Source: Streptomyces uncialis (GTDB taxonomy: Bacteria > Actinomycetota > Actinomycetes > Streptomycetales > Streptomycetaceae). Taken from it: a stretch of DNA of 64,000 nucleotides. The notes beneath the pieces were generated by a model. The model was not told where the DNA came from. It made no database searches and saw only the letters and a program-made list of their open reading frames with translations. A program made the position numbers and the translations under genes. Positions 52,028-60,742 of the stretch are shown one piece after another; within the stretch, counting starts at the first letter, position 1, and the number at the start of each line of letters is the position of its first letter. Location: the NCBI RefSeq assembly GCF_001905345.1, contig NZ_LFBV01000014.1, positions 23,714-87,713 on the forward strand, written 5' to 3'.

Positions 52028-52345
52028 GTGAGTTACATGCTTATGGCAGCCGAAAAGGGCGATATCACCACCATCATCGGCGGGATCGCCCCGGACTGGG
52101 GCCCCTTCGGGAGCCTGGGCAACGAGGCTCGGGTGATGATCCAGGTGGTGATGGCGGCAGCCATCCTGCTGTGCCTCGGCATTGCGATCTGGGGTGCGGC
52201 CAAACAGCGCATCGGCGCGACCGCGCTGCGCGACACCTTCAGCGCGGAACAGGGCAAGGGCCTCATCGTCGCGGGCCTCACCGGGGTCTTCATCATCGGT
52301 TCGCTCGGCACGGTCTTCACCATCGTGTACGGCATGGCCGTCTAG
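52028..52345 (+). CDS. Pilin-like small membrane protein of the T4SS-like operon
   Basis: 105 residues from GTG 52028 (ATG 52037 also possible) with AGGGGCG upstream. Two transmembrane helices: about 38-60 (MIQVVMAAAILLCLGIAIWG) and 80-102 (GLIVAGLTGVFIIGSLGTVF), joined by a basic loop (KQRIGATALRDTFSAEQGKG). This is the VirB2/TrbC-like size and shape found at the head of actinobacterial conjugation-like clusters. First gene of the operon. Confidence 0.7.
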   Translation: MSYMLMAAEKGDITTIIGGIAPDWGPFGSLGNEARVMIQVVMAAAILLCLGIAIWGAAKQRIGATALRDTFSAEQGKGLIVAGLTGVFIIGSLGTVFTIVYGMAV

Positions 52346-52430
52346 GACGTGTCCCGCGGACCAGGCCGGATCAGGGAGCGGGGTCCGGCGCGGGCGATCG
52401 CGAGGCGGGGAAGGGAGGCATGGCGAGCCA

Positions 52431-53109
52431 TGCCGACCGACGACCGCCCGGCGGACGCGCGTGCCGGGGCCCCCGGGCCCGACCCGACCCGGACCACACG
52501 CCCCGACCGCGCGCCGGCGTCCCGCCCGGGGCGCCGCACGGCCGTGTCCGGGCACCGCCCCGGTCCCCTCCACCCACCCGCCCGTCGCGCCCACCGCCGA
52601 GGTTGCGTCTCCTGATGCCGAGTCACCACACCGCGCCCACGCGGACACCAGCACGGCCACCGTCACCACCGGCACACCTGCCGCCGACCCCGCGTGGGGT
52701 TCGGGGTCCGGACCTGGGCCTGGGTGCGGGTTCGGGTCCGGATCTCGGTCCGGTTCTGGGTCCGGGTGCGGGTGCGGGTCCGGTTCGAGGTCTGGCTCCG
52801 GGTCCGGGTGCGGTTCTGAGTCCGGGTGCAGGTCCGGGTTCGGGTCCGGTTCCGAGTCCGGGTGCGGTTCTGGGCCTGGGCCAGGGCCCGGGTGCGGTTC
52901 TGGGTGCGGGTTCCGTTCCGGGTCCCTCGGCCATGGGTGCCCGGGCCGTCGGAGCCGGGGGCACCGGCTCCCCGGTCGGCAGCGGTGCGCGGGTGGCCGG
53001 TCCAGACGGAGCACGGCCAGGTGACGAGGTGCGGTACGCCGTCCTACGGGAACCCACCGGACGGTACCGCGGGGGCCGGTACGACATCGAGGGGACGTAC
53101 ACGCGATGA
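52431..53109 (+). pseudogene. Frame-disrupted low-complexity gene within the T4SS-like operon
   Basis: Third-position G/C bias shifts frame along this stretch. From ATG 52431 it favours one frame to about 52545 (MPTDDRPADARAGAPGPDP...). It then favours a second to about 52690 (VPSTHPPVAPTAEVASPDAE...), and after the repeat tract a third (EVRYAVLREPTGRYRGGRY...), ending at 53109. One frame is open throughout from ATG 52420, and ATG 52615 overlaps a stop as TGATG, but neither has coding bias over its length. The end overlaps the next gene as ATGA. Two frameshifts in an Ala/Pro-rich gene fit best; a genuine 164-residue gene from 52615 is the alternative. Confidence 0.4.
52690..52925 (+). repeat. 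GGTCCGGGTGCGG-type minisatellite tract
   Basis: Degenerate hexamer-based repeats (GGTCCG, GGTGCG, GGTTCT, GGGTTC) run for 235 bases with almost no other sequence. The plus strand has many closely spaced GGG runs that could form quadruplex structures. The tract is where the reading frame appears to change. Confidence 0.85.
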
Positions 53110-53987
53110 GTCCGGACGACGACGGCTACGGCGACAGCGGACGCCACGGCGGACCCGGACGCGGCGACGGCCCGCCGGACGACTACGCCACGTCCGGCTA
53201 CGGCGGCAGCGGCCAGACCCGCACCCGGCTGCCCGAACGCGCCGGCGATCACCACGGCGGCGCCCGCAGATCCCGCACGTCCTCACGCGGGCTCGTCACC
53301 GTCGTCGGCATCGTCGTCCTGCTCATCGCCGCCATCGCCTTCGCCAACCGCGCCGACGAGGAGCCGGACGCCGGAGCCGGGGCCGACCGCCCCCGCGCCG
53401 ACACCACCGCCGCGACCGGCACCCGGCCCGTCGACAGCGAGAACAACGGCATCGCCTCCGGATACGCCCACGACACCCAGGGCGCGCAGTCCGCCGCGGC
53501 GAACTACGCGGTGGCCCTGGGCTCGGCGGAGATGTTCGACAAGGGACGCCGGGACCAGATCCTGCGCGCCATCATCGTCCCGTCGAAGGTGGCCGGCTTC
53601 GCGACCGCCCTGGACAAGTCGTACTCCCCCGGGTTCTACAAGGCCGTCGGCCTCAACGACGACGGCAGCACACCCCAGGGCTTCACCTTCGTCTCCCGCA
53701 CCAGCCCGATCGGTACCAAGGCGACCACCGTCGACGCCGAACGCGCCACCGTGGAGGTGTGGTGCGGCGGACTCGTCGGCCTCGCCGGTGAGAACTCCAC
53801 CAACCCGGTCACCCACACCTGGTTCACCCTCACCGTGAACCTGGAGTGGACCGACGGCGACTGGAAGATCGTGGCCCACTCCCAGAAGGAGGGCCCGGCG
53901 CCTGTCCCCGGCGACAATCAGGCGTCCAGCGCCGACGACATCGCGAAGGCAGTCGAGGGGTACGGAGGGTTCACCTATGCGCGGTAG
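53106..53987 (+). CDS. TcpC-like conjugation/secretion apparatus protein
   Basis: 293 residues. Disordered acidic/Gly/Tyr-rich cytoplasmic front (1-58), one transmembrane helix (about 62-80, GLVTVVGIVVLLIAAIAFA), then an extracytoplasmic NTF2-like domain (TQGAQSAAANYAVALGSAEM, VEVWCGGLVGLAGENST, TVNLEWTDGDWKIV). This single-pass plus NTF2 layout is that of TcpC/VirB8-like assembly factors. It overlaps the previous gene end by 4 bases (ATGA) and the next start by 11. Confidence 0.78.
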   Translation: MSPDDDGYGDSGRHGGPGRGDGPPDDYATSGYGGSGQTRTRLPERAGDHHGGARRSRTSSRGLVTVVGIVVLLIAAIAFANRADEEPDAGAGADRPRADTTAATGTRPVDSENNGIASGYAHDTQGAQSAAANYAVALGSAEMFDKGRRDQILRAIIVPSKVAGFATALDKSYSPGFYKAVGLNDDGSTPQGFTFVSRTSPIGTKATTVDAERATVEVWCGGLVGLAGENSTNPVTHTWFTLTVNLEWTDGDWKIVAHSQKEGPAPVPGDNQASSADDIAKAVEGYGGFTYAR

Positions 53988-55392
53988 CCGTTCACCTGTG
54001 CCGGACGGCACCCCGTCCGGCACGCAAGCGCGCCCCGGCCGCCGGACCCCCGGCAGACAGCCGGACACCATGCCCTCCCGCCGCCGCCCGCTGCGGCTCG
54101 CCGCCACGCTCACGGCCGCGCCCGTCGCCGTCCTGCTGCTGGCCACCCGCGCGACCGCCGCGCCCACACCCACCCCGACACCGTCCCCGTCGGCCAGTGA
54201 CAACAACTGCGACCTCATCCAGGGACCCGCACGGGAGTACTGCGAGGAAGGCGGCAGGTCCGGCGGCCGCAGCGGCGGGGACTCCCCCGCCGACTCCCTC
54301 ACCGGCACCCTCGACCCCCTCACCTCCCTGGCCAAGGGCTGCGCCGACGCCGCCGCCTGGACCGTCGGGAAGCTCTCCGAAGCCGTCAAGGAGACCGCCG
54401 AGGTCGACTTCACCAACCCGACCTTCCTCCAGCAGTACGCCGTCGTCTTCGCGGCGTCCACCGTCCTCACCCTGCTCCTGTGGCTGCTGGCCGTGGCCAA
54501 GCGGGCCGTCCGCGGCGTACCGCTCAGCACCGCCCTCACCGAGGCCGTCGGGTTCCTGTGGCTGACCGTCATCGCGTCCGCCTTCACCCCGCTGATCCTC
54601 TACACCGTCGTCTCCGCGACCGACGGCGTCACCGATGTCCTCGCCCGCTCCACCGGCGGCCAGACCGATGTGTTCTTCGGTTCGTTCTCCGAAGCCCTCA
54701 CCAAGGGCGACGACATCGGCGGCGGCCCCATCATGCTGATCGTCGTCTCCCTCGTCTCCGTCCTCGCGGCCGGCGTCCTCTGGCTCGAACTCGTGATCCG
54801 CGCCGCCCTCCTGTACGTCGGGGCGCTGCTCGGGACGGTCGTCTACGCCGGACTCGTCGACAAGAACCTGTGGGGCCATGTCCGCCGCTGGGCCGGCATC
54901 ATGATCGCGGTCATCCTGGTGAAACCCGTCATCGTGATCGTCCTCGGCCTCGCCGGTGCCCTCAGCGGCTCCGACGAGGGCCCCGACGCGTTCTCCGCCG
55001 TCGTCTCCGGTCTCGCGATCATCCTGCTCGCCATCTTCGCCAGCGCCATGATCTACCGCTTCGTGCCCGGCTTCGGCGACGAGATCGCGAACTCCCGCAA
55101 CAACCGCCTCCAGCAGGGCGCCGAGAGCCGTGCCGCCGCCGTCATCAGCTCCCCGGCCGCACTCGTCTCCCAGGGCATCAAGACCCACAGCGCCCGCGCC
55201 GACAACACCGGCGGCTCCGCACCACGCCCGAGCAACCCGGCGAGCGGCGGGGTCGCCGCCCACGGCAACCGCGGCGGCGGCGGACAGGGAGGCGGCGGGG
55301 GCGCCGCACCCGCCCCCCGCACCAGCCCCATGAACTCCCCGCACGCAAGCGCCAACCGCACGAACAACCGCACGGGAGGTGAAGGGCGTTGA
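53977..55392 (+). CDS. Polytopic membrane protein, TrbL/VirB6-like
   Basis: 471 residues from ATG 53977; ATG 54070 would give a cleaner signal peptide (MPSRRRPLRLAATLTAAPVA, cleavage after ATRATA). A soluble Ser/Gly/Cys segment with DNNCDLIQGPAREYCEEGG follows. Then there are six to seven transmembrane helices (about residues 155-380) and a Gly/Ala/Asn-rich tail. The arrangement fits the inner-membrane channel component of a T4SS. Its end overlaps the next start (TTG 55389). Confidence 0.75.
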   Translation: MRGSRSPVPDGTPSGTQARPGRRTPGRQPDTMPSRRRPLRLAATLTAAPVAVLLLATRATAAPTPTPTPSPSASDNNCDLIQGPAREYCEEGGRSGGRSGGDSPADSLTGTLDPLTSLAKGCADAAAWTVGKLSEAVKETAEVDFTNPTFLQQYAVVFAASTVLTLLLWLLAVAKRAVRGVPLSTALTEAVGFLWLTVIASAFTPLILYTVVSATDGVTDVLARSTGGQTDVFFGSFSEALTKGDDIGGGPIMLIVVSLVSVLAAGVLWLELVIRAALLYVGALLGTVVYAGLVDKNLWGHVRRWAGIMIAVILVKPVIVIVLGLAGALSGSDEGPDAFSAVVSGLAIILLAIFASAMIYRFVPGFGDEIANSRNNRLQQGAESRAAAVISSPAALVSQGIKTHSARADNTGGSAPRPSNPASGGVAAHGNRGGGGQGGGGGAAPAPRTSPMNSPHASANRTNNRTGGEGR

Positions 55393-56954
55393 CGACCGAA
55401 TCGCTGTCCCACGCGTCCCACCCGGTCTCACCCCGCCGCACCTATCTCATCGGCCGGGCCCGGCCCAACGCCGTCGTCGGCCGCAACCGGGAGACCGGCG
55501 AGATCGCCCTGATCATCGGCGGCGCCTTCGTCGGCATGATGTGCGGACTCCTCGTCCCCGTGCTGTCCCTGCGGATCGTGCTCCTCGTCGGCTTCCCCAT
55601 GCTCGCGTTCGCCGCCGTCTACGTCCCCTACAAACGGCGCACGTTCTACAAGTGGTTCGAGATCAACCGCAGCTACAAGCGCCGCGTCAAGCAGGGCACC
55701 ACGTACCGCTCCGAAGCACCCGAAGCGGGACTGAACCTCGACGGACGCGAGGTCGAGGTCGGCCCCCCGCCCGGCATCGGCCGTATCACCTGGCTGTCCG
55801 CGCCCTTCGGCCCCGACGAGCTCGCCGTCCTCCTGCACGCCGACCGCAAGACCATCACCGCCGCCATCGAGATCGAGGGACCCGGCGTAGGGCTGCGCGA
55901 CTCCGAGGACCAGGAAGCCCTCGTCGACCGCTTCGGCACCCTGCTCAAGCATGTCGCCAACGGCGACGGCTTCGTCACCCGCATCCAGATGCTCGCCCGC
56001 ACCCTGCCCGCCGACCCCGACGCCCATGCCAAGGACGTCGCCCAGCGCGGCGACCACCAGGCGCCGCCATGGCTCCAGGAGTCCTACGAACAACTCCAGT
56101 CCATGGTGTCCACCAGCAGCGAGCAGCACCGCGCGTACCTCGTCGCCTGTATGCACCACAGCCGGGAACTCGCCGCCGAAGCCAGCACCATGGCCCGCGC
56201 TACCCGCGCCCAGACCGGCCGCAAGCTCGACCGCGACGCCGGACTCGCCATCGTCATGGCCCGCGAACTCACCGACATCTGCTCCCGCCTCCAGGAAGCC
56301 GACATCCGGCTGCGCCAGCCGCTCGGCCAGAGCCGCCTCGCGTCCCTCGTGCACTCCATGTACGACCCGGACCACCCCATCGACCACATCCAGGCCATGA
56401 CCAAGCGCAACGCCTGGCCCGCCGAGCTCGACGCCATGGAGCCCACGTACCTCCAGGCCAAGACCCGTGAGTCCAGCACCCGCGCCCCCTGGTGCCACGC
56501 CACCGCCTGGGTCAAGGAGTGGCCGATGACGCCCGTCGGCGTCAACTTCCTCGCCCCGCTGCTCGTCCACACCCCGGACGTCATCCGCACCGTCGCCGTG
56601 ACCATGGACCTCGAACCCACCGAGATCGCCATCGAGCGGATGCTCACCGAGAAGACCAACGACGAGGCCGACGCCAGCCGCGCCGCGAAGATGAACCGCA
56701 CGGTCGACCCCCGGGACATCGCCGCGCACTCCCGGCTCGACCAGCGCGGCGAGGACCTCGCGTCCGGTGCCGCCGGGGTCAACCTCGTCGGCTACATCAC
56801 CGTGTCCGCCCGCTCCCCCGAGGCCCTCGCCCGCGACAAACGCACCATCCGCGCCTCGGCGGGCAAGTCGTACCTCAAGCTGGAATGGTGCGACCGGGAA
56901 CACCACCGGGCATTCGTCAACACGCTGCCGTTCGCCACCGGCATCCGCAAATAA
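55389..56954 (+). CDS. SCO6880-type T4SS-like protein
   Basis: 521 residues from TTG 55389, behind GGAGGTGAAGGGCG. Two membrane helices (about 43-85) are followed by a long soluble domain with RITWLSAPFGPDELAVLLHA, SYEQLQSMVSTSSEQHRAYL, TPVGVNFLAPLLVHTPDVIR and DEADASRAAKMNR. This matches my memory of the SCO6880 family, a PrgI/VirB3-plus-VirB4-N-terminus-like component in actinobacteria. It probably joins the ATPase encoded downstream to the membrane. Ends 222 bases before the next gene, which is unusual in this tightly packed operon; see the repeat array. Confidence 0.8.
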   Translation: MTTESLSHASHPVSPRRTYLIGRARPNAVVGRNRETGEIALIIGGAFVGMMCGLLVPVLSLRIVLLVGFPMLAFAAVYVPYKRRTFYKWFEINRSYKRRVKQGTTYRSEAPEAGLNLDGREVEVGPPPGIGRITWLSAPFGPDELAVLLHADRKTITAAIEIEGPGVGLRDSEDQEALVDRFGTLLKHVANGDGFVTRIQMLARTLPADPDAHAKDVAQRGDHQAPPWLQESYEQLQSMVSTSSEQHRAYLVACMHHSRELAAEASTMARATRAQTGRKLDRDAGLAIVMARELTDICSRLQEADIRLRQPLGQSRLASLVHSMYDPDHPIDHIQAMTKRNAWPAELDAMEPTYLQAKTRESSTRAPWCHATAWVKEWPMTPVGVNFLAPLLVHTPDVIRTVAVTMDLEPTEIAIERMLTEKTNDEADASRAAKMNRTVDPRDIAAHSRLDQRGEDLASGAAGVNLVGYITVSARSPEALARDKRTIRASAGKSYLKLEWCDREHHRAFVNTLPFATGIRK

Positions 56955-56964
56955 CCCGCCCCCG

Positions 56965-57113
56965 ACCAGGTGACGACGGCACACAGGAACGACCAGGCGA
57001 TGCGGACGGACCAGGTCCATGACGCGCACCAGGCCCCCACGGACAGAACCAGGCCACGCACAGATGAACCAGGTCCCAGAACACCCGAACCAGGCCGGTG
57101 AACGTGAACCAGA
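56965..57113. repeat. Phased array of eight ACCAGG motifs
   Basis: ACCAGG starts at 56965, 56992, 57010, 57028, 57048, 57068 and 57089, and ACCAGA at 57108. The intervals are 27, 18, 18, 20, 20, 21 and 19 bases, close to two helical turns. A CACAGG at 56982 falls inside the long interval. The spacers are unrelated in sequence. The array fills the gap between the SCO6880-type gene and the VirB4-like gene. No gene is supported in it. Confidence 0.85.
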
Positions 57114-57176
57114 TCCACCGAGGACGATCGATGTGCGGGGACACGGAGATGCGCGTGGACGGGAGCTGATGAACTG

Positions 57177-58586
57177 ATGCGGGACCCGCTGTCCATCCTT
57201 ACGGACGCCTTCACGGCGTTCCTCTTCGGGAAGGTGGAGACGACCCGGCTGCCCGTGCGCACCTCCACGGGCCAGGCCCAGGCCGTCTACCTGCCGACCG
57301 CCGCCCCCGGCCTCGGCGACTCCGGCGTGATCATCGGCCGCGAGGTCTACTCCGGCAAGGGCTACATCTACGACCCCTTCCAGCTGTACGGGCAGCAGCT
57401 CCCGGCGCCCCACTGGCTGGTGCTCGGCGAGTCCGGCAACGGCAAGTCCGCGCTGGAGAAGACCTACGTCCTGCGCCAGCTCCGGTTCCGCGACCGTCAG
57501 GTCGTCGTCCTGGACGCCCAGGGCGAGGACGGCGCCGGCGAATGGAACCTCATCGCGCAGGAGCTGGGCATAACCCCCATCCGGCTCGACCCGACCGCCG
57601 CCCTCGACATGGGCATCCGGCTCAACCCGCTCGACCCCGCGATCACCACCACAGGCCAGCTCGCCCTGCTGCGGACCATCATCGAGGTCGCGATGGGCCA
57701 CGGCCTGGACGAGCGCTCCGGCTTCGCGCTGAAGGTCGCCCACGCCTTCGTCAACGAGACCATCGTGACGCGTCAGCCCGTCCTCACCGACATCGTCGAA
57801 CAGCTCCGCCACCCCGAACCCGAGTCCGCGCAGGCCATGAACGTCGCCATAGACGACGTCCGCGCGTGGGGCCTCGATGTCGCCCTGGTGCTGGACCGCC
57901 TGGTCGACGGTGACCTGCGCGGCATGTTCGACGGCCCCACCACGGTCGGCATCGACCTGGACGCCCCGCTCATCGTGTTCGACCTGTCCCATATCGACCG
58001 CAACTCGATCGCCATGCCCATCCTCATGGCCATCGTCGGCGTCTGGCTCGAACACACCTGGATCCGCCCCGATCGCAAGAAGCGCATCTTCCTGGTCGAA
58101 GAGGCCTGGCACATCATCAACAGCCCCTTCGTCGCCCAGCTCTTCCAGCGTCTCCTCAAGTTCGGCCGCCGCCTCGGACTGTCCTTCGTCGCGGTCGTCC
58201 ACCACCTCTCCGACGTGGTTGACGGCGCCGCCGCGAAGGAGGCCGCCGCGATCCTCAAGATGGCCTCCACCCGCACCGTCTACGCGCAGAAGGCCGACGA
58301 GGCCCGCGCCACCGGCCGGGTCCTCGGCCTGCCCCGCTGGGCCGTCGAGATCATCCCTACCCTCACCCCCGGTATCGCCGTCTGGGACGTCAACGGCAAC
58401 GTCCAGGTCGTCAAACACCTGATCACCGAGGCCGAACGCCCTCTCGTCTTCACCGACCGCGCGATGACCGAGTCCTCCGCCACCCGCGACGAGGCCCTGC
58501 ACGCGGCGGAACTGGAGGCGGAGGAACGCGCGGCGGCCTTCGTCGAACAACAGATCGGCGAATCCTCGGAATCGACGGTCGCCTGA
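57177..58586 (+). CDS. VirB4-like ATPase
   Basis: 469 residues from ATG 57177, with GGGAG 10 bases upstream. RecA-like ATPase with Walker A GESGNGKS (84-91), Walker B KRIFLVEEAW (about 297-306) and the downstream GLSFVAVVHHLSDV sensor segment. It corresponds to the C-terminal ATPase half of VirB4/TraE/ConE proteins; the N-terminal half seems to be the separate SCO6880-type gene. Cytoplasmic motor of the T4SS-like apparatus. Confidence 0.88.
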   Translation: MRDPLSILTDAFTAFLFGKVETTRLPVRTSTGQAQAVYLPTAAPGLGDSGVIIGREVYSGKGYIYDPFQLYGQQLPAPHWLVLGESGNGKSALEKTYVLRQLRFRDRQVVVLDAQGEDGAGEWNLIAQELGITPIRLDPTAALDMGIRLNPLDPAITTTGQLALLRTIIEVAMGHGLDERSGFALKVAHAFVNETIVTRQPVLTDIVEQLRHPEPESAQAMNVAIDDVRAWGLDVALVLDRLVDGDLRGMFDGPTTVGIDLDAPLIVFDLSHIDRNSIAMPILMAIVGVWLEHTWIRPDRKKRIFLVEEAWHIINSPFVAQLFQRLLKFGRRLGLSFVAVVHHLSDVVDGAAAKEAAAILKMASTRTVYAQKADEARATGRVLGLPRWAVEIIPTLTPGIAVWDVNGNVQVVKHLITEAERPLVFTDRAMTESSATRDEALHAAELEAEERAAAFVEQQIGESSESTVA

Positions 58587-58682
58587 TGCCCCGGAGCGAC
58601 GGCGTCGGCGACCGGGACCGGGACGACGGTGACCGCGCTCTGACGGACGGAGGCGCGATGCGGGGACGGACGGAGAGGTGAC

Positions 58683-60458
58683 ATGCCGGGACAGGACCGT
58701 GGGGGGTACACGGCGGAGTACGACAGCGACCCGCCCCGGGGCGGTGGCGGCGGACCCCGCCGCAACGAACGCGGGGTGCCCGACTCCCTGCTCGTCGGCG
58801 GCCTCGCCTTCCTCCTCGGTACGACCCTCCTCGTCTGGTCCTCCACGAGTCTGGCGGCCCGATTCGCCCACGGCTCCTGGCCGGGCGGCGTCACCTTCGA
58901 CCACACCCCGGCCGCCCTGCGCCATCTGATCACCAACCCCGGTGACCTCACCGGCGCCTGGTCCGCCACCCCCGCCAACCATCTCTCCGGCCCCGGCCTC
59001 TTCTGGACGCTCTTCCTCACCCAGCTGACCCTGCTGATCGTCCTCGGCGTCTACGTCACACGGCTCGCCACCTTCCTCACCACCGGCCGCACCCGAGCCC
59101 AACGCGCCCAGGACCGAGCCAGAGCCCGCAAGGCCGACCACCCGTACCCCCACCACGCCGAGAACCGGTACGACGCCCACGAAGACCGGGGACGGTACGG
59201 GGACGACCGGTACGGCGACCCCGGACGGGACGGGGCCCTCCACCACGCCGACGAACGGCCCGTGGATGAAGGGCCCGAACGGAAGCAGCTCCACCCGAAC
59301 CGGTACGAGGCACTGGCAGCAACACCCCAGGAAGCCCCCCTCACCCCGAGCACCACCCACCCGTCCCCCAGCACCGCACCAGCCCTGCCCGCGCCCTCCG
59401 TCACAGCAACCCCCGCCCACCCGGGACCCGCCGCCCCCGCACCCGCGACCCCGACCGCAACCGCAGCCGGCACCGCACCGGCTCAGGCCGCAGCCCCGCT
59501 CCCCGTACCACATCCCGTCCCGCCCTCCCCCAGTCCGTTGTTCCTCGGCCCCCCGGACGCCCGGCAGCCGCTCGCGGTGCAGGCCGTACGCGACGCGGAG
59601 GGACCCGCTCTCGTCATCACCTCCGACCCCGCGATCTGGGCGGAGACCAAGGACGCCCGCGCCAAGCTCGGCCCTGTGCTCCTCTACGACCCTCTCCACC
59701 TCTGCGACACCCCGGCCCGCCTCCATTGGTCACCGAGCAGGGGCTGTGAGGACCGGGACACGGCGGCCCTGCGGGCGAAGGCACTGCTCGCCCCGATAAG
59801 GCCCAGCGCGAAGCTCGACACGGCGGTCGCCGACACCGCCGAGACCCTGCTGCGCTGCTTCCTGCACGCCGCGGCCGTGGACGGACGCCAGTTCCGCCAC
59901 GTCCACCGCTGGGCACAGGGCAGTCAGGTGCAGGAGGCGGTACGGGCGCTGCGGACCAACCCCGCAGCCGCGTCCGGAAGCGCGGGCGAGCTGGAGGCCG
60001 CCCTCACCGCCTATCCCGAACGCCGCGACATCGCACAGGAACTGACGGCACGTGCGCTGTCGGCCCTTTTCACCGTGAACGTCCGCGAGGCGTGCACACC
60101 GAACCGAACTGATGCGCTCACCCTGGATTCCTTCGTGGCCGAAGGGGGCACGCTCTATCTGGTGGGAGAGGCGATCGAAGATCCCAAGTCCCGCCCCGGA
60201 GCCATGCCTTTGCTCACGGCTCTGGCCTCAAGCGTGGTCGAGCACGGCCGGCGCATGGCCGAACGGTCATCCTCCGGTCGGCTCGACCCACCATTCGCCC
60301 TCGTCCTCGACGATGTGGCGGCGGTCGCCCCGATCCCCCAGCTCCCCGCACTGCTCGCCAGCGGCGCCGACCGGGGGATGCCGACCCTCGCATTGCTCCG
60401 CTCACGTGAACAGGCCCGCGCCCGCTGGCCGCACGACGAGATCCCCATCCCCGCCTGA
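58683..60458 (+). CDS. VirD4/TraG-like protein with a degenerate nucleotide-binding site
   Basis: 591 residues, starting after GGAGAGGTGAC. Two membrane helices (about 35-55 and 115-137), a basic then Pro/Ala/Thr-rich linker to about 290, then a coupling-protein-like domain (VITSDPAIWAETKDARAKLG, VLLYDPLHLCDTPARLHWSP, FALVLDDVAAVAPIPQLPAL, MPTLALLRSREQA). Where other members have a P-loop, this one reads FLGPPDARQPLAV, without the Lys-Ser/Thr. The Walker B-like LVLDDVA keeps its acid. It may bind but not hydrolyse ATP, or serve as a scaffold. Confidence 0.8.
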   Translation: MPGQDRGGYTAEYDSDPPRGGGGGPRRNERGVPDSLLVGGLAFLLGTTLLVWSSTSLAARFAHGSWPGGVTFDHTPAALRHLITNPGDLTGAWSATPANHLSGPGLFWTLFLTQLTLLIVLGVYVTRLATFLTTGRTRAQRAQDRARARKADHPYPHHAENRYDAHEDRGRYGDDRYGDPGRDGALHHADERPVDEGPERKQLHPNRYEALAATPQEAPLTPSTTHPSPSTAPALPAPSVTATPAHPGPAAPAPATPTATAAGTAPAQAAAPLPVPHPVPPSPSPLFLGPPDARQPLAVQAVRDAEGPALVITSDPAIWAETKDARAKLGPVLLYDPLHLCDTPARLHWSPSRGCEDRDTAALRAKALLAPIRPSAKLDTAVADTAETLLRCFLHAAAVDGRQFRHVHRWAQGSQVQEAVRALRTNPAAASGSAGELEAALTAYPERRDIAQELTARALSALFTVNVREACTPNRTDALTLDSFVAEGGTLYLVGEAIEDPKSRPGAMPLLTALASSVVEHGRRMAERSSSGRLDPPFALVLDDVAAVAPIPQLPALLASGADRGMPTLALLRSREQARARWPHDEIPIPA

Positions 60459-60742
60459 CCGCCCCCACCCTCCAGTACCGCCACCGGCACCGACTCCAAG
60501 CCCCGGCCCAAGGCCCGGTGCTGGTCCCCGTCCCGCTCCCGCTCCCGGCCAGGCACGAGCATCCGTACCCTCACCGCCGTCATCGTCCGCATCGACATCC
60601 CTTCCACACGTCCTTCCCGACCTGTCCCACCAGCGCCCACCGCGCAGCCGGTCAGCCGGGCACCGGGGTACCGGACAGCCGCAGGTGCGGTGGAGCACGA
60701 AGGCGGGGCGCCCTCGCAGGGACAGAGGACCATGACGGAGAG

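Noticed and set aside
56965..57113. The ACCAGG array as a CRISPR or as coding repeats
   Set aside because: The motif is only 6-7 bases, spacing is about 20 and irregular, and no reading frame with codon bias crosses it.
55428..59726. A 1,432-codon minus-strand open frame
   Set aside because: Antisense to SCO6880-type, VirB4-like and VirD4-like genes, which carry ATPase motifs; no domain in the shadow.
52028..60458. An integrative conjugative element or prophage
   Set aside because: No integrase, excisionase, relaxase, att-like direct repeats or tRNA edge is visible; base composition matches the surroundings.
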